DNA of 6,413 bases from positions 1 to 6,413 of the forward strand of contig JBCCYI010000233.1 in the NCBI GenBank assembly GCA_039189975.1. Direction: 5' to 3'. The translations under genes and the position numbers were made by a program. The notes under the pieces are model-generated. The model saw nothing but the letters and a program-made list of their open reading frames with translations, ran no database searches and was not told the DNA's origin. This stretch comes from HLUCCA09 sp039189975 (lineage in GTDB: Bacteria; Pseudomonadota; Alphaproteobacteria; Rhodobacterales; Rhodobacteraceae). Below, one piece after another: positions 4,426-6,413 of the stretch. Within the stretch, counting starts at the first letter, position 1. Each line of letters starts with the position of its first letter.

Positions 4426-6146
4426 CCCAGGCGACCGGCACGGACCGCCTGCTGCGGCGCCGTCCCCGCCTGGGCGGCCTCGGCGCCGCGGCGCTGGTGG
4501 CGGCCGGGCTCTGCCTGTTGCCGATGCTCGCCGTCGCCATTGCGGCCATGCTGGGGACGACCGAGACGTTGGCGGGCCTCGCAGAGACGGTTTTGTGGCG
4601 GTACACATGGACGACGCTCGTCCTTGTCGGGCTGGTCGCCCTGGGCACCGCCGCGCTTGGCACGAGTGCCGCTTGGCTTGTGACGATGACGCGGTTTCCT
4701 GGGGTGCGCCTCTTCGAGGTCGCCCTCGCCCTGCCCTTCGCCTTTCCCGCCTATGTCCTGGCCTATGCCTACACCGACCTGCTGGATCATCCCGGACTTG
4801 TGCAGTCGACCCTGCGCGCAATGATGGGCTGGGGCCCGCGCGACTACTGGTTTCCGGAAATCCGATCGCTTGGCGGCGCCGCGGCGATGCTCATCCTTGT
4901 GCTCTACCCCTATGTCTATCTGCTGGCCCGGGCGGCATTCTTACAGCAATCGGCCACAGCCCATCTTGCCGCCCGCGCGCTCGGACAGGGCCCTTGGGGC
5001 GCGTTCTGGCGCGTTTCCCTGCCCATGGCGCGCCCGGCCATCGCAGGCGGGGTTCTGCTGGCCGTCATGGAGACCATCGCCGATTTCGGCACCGTTTCGT
5101 ATTTTGCCGTGCAAACCTTCGCTACGGGCATCTACACGTCCTGGTTCGGTATGGCCGACCGGGCGGCGGCGGCCCAGCTCGCCTTGTGCCTTCTGGGGTT
5201 CGCCCTGTGCCTGGCGCTCCTCGAACGGATGCAGCGGGGCGCGGCGCAACATCACGGCGCGGGCAAACGCCACGAGGCCGCCCCGCCAACGCAGCTGACC
5301 GGCTGGCACAGCGCCGGAGCGATCATATTGTGCGCCGTTCCGGTGATCTTCGGGTTTGCCTTGCCGCTCGTGCTGCTCTTCGAGATGGGTCTTGGCTCCG
5401 AACAGGATCTCTTTTCGAGCCGCTACCAGCGCTTCATGCGGAACTCAGTCGTCCTCGCGGGCACGGCCGCGCTTGTCACCGTCGGCGGTGCGGTTGCCAT
5501 CGCGTATTTTCAGCGGCTGCGTCCGGGACGGCTGTCCGCGGGAACGGGCCACATCGCGCGGATTGGCTATGCCGTCCCGGGAGGTGTCATCGCGGTGGGC
5601 TTGCTGGTGCCGTTCGCTGCTTTTGACAACGCGCTTGACGCCGTCATGGAAGCCCGGTTCGGCATCGACACCGGATTGCTTTTCACCGGCTCAATCTGGC
5701 TCCTGGTCGTGGCCTACATGGTGCGCTTCATGGCGGCCGCGCTCAACACATATGATAGCGGTCTCTCCACCATACACCCCAATGCAGATGCCGCGGCCCG
5801 CTCGCTGGGGGCGACACCGGTGGCGATGCTGCGCCGGGTGCATCTGCCGATCCTGCGCCCTTCGGTGCTGACGGCGCTCCTGATCGTCTTTGTCGACGTG
5901 ATGAAGGAGCTGCCCGCGACGCTTATCATGCGTCCCTTCAACTTCGACACGCTGGCCGTGCAGGCTCACCGTTTGGCCGCGGACGAACGTCTCGAAGGTG
6001 CGGCTGTGCCGTCGCTCGTGATTGTCGCCGTCGGGCTGGTCCCGGTGATTCTGGTGTGTCGCGCCCTGGGGCGCCGCACGCCGCAAAACCCGCGCAACGC
6101 AGTGTCGCGGGGTACGGCCATCGGCGAGACCTCGCGCCGGGCGTGA
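4422..6146 (+). CDS. fbpB: Ferric-iron ABC transporter permease, fused two-domain FbpB type
   Basis: This inner-membrane protein (574 residues from the CTG) would form the channel of an iron(III) ABC importer. Two homologous halves of about six membrane segments each are fused, as in FbpB/SfuB. Hydrophobic spans fall near 17-44, 61-87, 98-117, 151-172, 206-230, 249-268, 296-322, 341-363, 379-403, 418-440, 480-500 and 527-548. Each half carries an EAA-type loop that contacts the ATPase: LAARALG to RVSLP (181-201) and AAARSLG to RVHLP (456-476). Family hallmarks are ETIADFGTVSYFAVQTFATGIY (about 217-238) and MKELPATLIMRPFNFDTLA (494-512). I chose the CTG at 4422 because a perfect Shine-Dalgarno precedes it and residues 9-16 (RLLRRRPR) supply the positive cytoplasmic charge expected before the first span. 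A conservative annotation would begin at GTG 4497 and lose 25 residues. The binding protein and ATPase genes are absent from the window. Confidence 0.92.
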   Translation: MTQATGTDRLLRRRPRLGGLGAAALVAAGLCLLPMLAVAIAAMLGTTETLAGLAETVLWRYTWTTLVLVGLVALGTAALGTSAAWLVTMTRFPGVRLFEVALALPFAFPAYVLAYAYTDLLDHPGLVQSTLRAMMGWGPRDYWFPEIRSLGGAAAMLILVLYPYVYLLARAAFLQQSATAHLAARALGQGPWGAFWRVSLPMARPAIAGGVLLAVMETIADFGTVSYFAVQTFATGIYTSWFGMADRAAAAQLALCLLGFALCLALLERMQRGAAQHHGAGKRHEAAPPTQLTGWHSAGAIILCAVPVIFGFALPLVLLFEMGLGSEQDLFSSRYQRFMRNSVVLAGTAALVTVGGAVAIAYFQRLRPGRLSAGTGHIARIGYAVPGGVIAVGLLVPFAAFDNALDAVMEARFGIDTGLLFTGSIWLLVVAYMVRFMAAALNTYDSGLSTIHPNADAAARSLGATPVAMLRRVHLPILRPSVLTALLIVFVDVMKELPATLIMRPFNFDTLAVQAHRLAADERLEGAAVPSLVIVAVGLVPVILVCRALGRRTPQNPRNAVSRGTAIGETSRRA

Positions 6147-6159
6147 ACCAGAACGCACG

Positions 6160-6185
6160 GCATGGCAGGTGTCGACCGACCATGC
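6160..6185 (+). terminator. Imperfect hairpin after the permease gene, possible terminator
   Basis: Fourteen bases after the permease stop codon GCATGG (6160-6165) pairs with CCATGC (6180-6185). Inside is a symmetric two-by-two mismatch (CA opposite GA) and then GGT-GTCG-ACC, closing with a tetraloop. Only two T residues follow, so intrinsic termination would be weak. Its position directly behind an operon end supports the call. Confidence 0.35.
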
Positions 6186-6305
6186 TTGGCACAGGGCTGG
6201 GACGTGTCGGTGGGCTGGCCATGAGGCCTATGGGTCTGATACGGGGCGACCTAAGGGTCGTCGCGCGCCGCAGCCCCTTCCTGTTGCCGCTCCGGGAGAG
6301 GTCCC
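6186..6305 (+). other. Intergenic region ahead of the right-edge gene
   Basis: I see no gene here. A small stem pairs CGACC (6247-6251) with GGTCG (6256-6260) around TAAG, extendable by a G-U and a G-C pair. TTGGCAC at 6186-6192 resembles a sigma-54 -24 element, but the -12 element lacks the essential GC. No clear sigma-70 promoter was found. GGGAG at 6294-6298 is the likely ribosome binding site of the next gene. Confidence 0.3.
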
Positions 6306-6413
6306 CTGACCAGCCTGTCCGAACAGCAGCTGACGGTTCCCAACGACGTCGCCGACCTTGTCCGCGCCACTTACGCGACAGCAAATGCGATCTTGGAGTA
6401 CGGCTCGGGTGGC
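6306..6413 (+). CDS. Possible SAM-dependent methyltransferase-like protein, N-terminal 36 codons (runs off right edge)
   Basis: The reading frame gives TSLSEQQLTVP, then a helix DVADLVRATYATAN, then AILEYGSGG at the window edge. The hydrophobic strand followed by E-x-G-S-G-G is the layout of the glycine-rich S-adenosylmethionine-binding loop (motif I) of class I methyltransferases. With only 36 residues this is suggestive and the substrate is unknown. In this frame, back to the in-frame TAA at 6252, there is no ATG, GTG or TTG. The best start is CTG at 6306, seven bases after GGGAG (6294-6298); a second CTG at 6315 is possible. The N-terminal sequence reads naturally from the first CTG. It is 159 bases from the permease gene with a hairpin between, so it is probably a separate transcription unit. 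Confidence 0.6.
   Translation, partial: MTSLSEQQLTVPNDVADLVRATYATANAILEYGSGG

Noticed and set aside
3163..4821. Very long minus-strand open frame (552 codons) opposite the TfoX-domain gene and tpiA
   Set aside because: It is antisense to two genes with clear family motifs. Its translation is a low-complexity Arg/Gly/Pro/Ala-rich sequence typical of shadow frames in GC-rich DNA, and no ribosome binding site or recognisable motif was found.
4382..5626. Plus-strand open frame of 414 codons overlapping the end of tpiA and the first half of the permease
   Set aside because: It is out of frame with both recognised proteins, and its translation is Arg/Pro/Gly-rich nonsense compared with the clear membrane segments and EAA loop of the permease frame.
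6186..6202. Sigma-54 promoter starting at TTGGCAC
   Set aside because: The -24 element is good, but the -12 element reads TGGG rather than TTGC, losing the nearly invariant GC.

Overview
The window reads as ordinary chromosomal DNA of a GC-rich alphaproteobacterium, most likely of the Rhodobacterales (Roseobacter/Rhodobacter type). This rests on the strong preference for G/C at third codon positions and on the flavour of the proteins: an alphaproteobacterial EcsC-family protein, a short SufA/IscA-type carrier beginning MFGIPGK, a triosephosphate isomerase with the GHSERRADHGETD segment, and an Fbp-type iron permease. No database search was possible, so the lineage is inference.

Layout. The left third is on the minus strand. 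It holds the first 50 codons of an unrecognised hydrophilic protein that runs off the left edge (1-152), a leader/intergenic stretch of 209 bases, an EcsC-family protein (362-1183), a 156-base gap with a possible terminator and promoter, and a DegT/DnrJ/EryC1/StrS PLP-dependent aminotransferase (1340-2554). A 230-base divergent intergenic region (2555-2784) follows. It carries the best promoter of the window (TTGAGC, 17-base spacer, TACTTT), a 12-base palindrome inside that promoter's spacer, and a TTGAC-N8-GTCAA dyad.

The right two thirds are on the plus strand: an A-type Fe-S carrier (2785-3150), a stand-alone TfoX/Sxy N-terminal-domain protein (3298-3627), triosephosphate isomerase tpiA (3676-4425), a fused two-domain ferric-iron ABC transporter permease (4422-6146), a 159-base gap with an imperfect hairpin, and the start of a protein with a methyltransferase-like EYGSGG motif that runs off the right edge (6306 onward).

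How the genes fit together. The tpiA and permease genes look translationally coupled: the permease reading frame has no ATG, GTG or TTG near its expected N terminus, but it has a CTG overlapping the tpiA stop codon, seven bases after a perfect GGAGG. The last, partial gene shows the same arrangement (Shine-Dalgarno, seven bases, CTG ACC), so two CTG starts are proposed within 1.9 kb. Iron handling links two genes (Fe-S carrier and iron permease), but the solute-binding protein and ATPase the permease needs are not in the window. I see no mobile element, CRISPR array, tRNA or rRNA, and no evidence of a new multi-gene system. The most interesting points are start-codon choice and possible regulatory structure.
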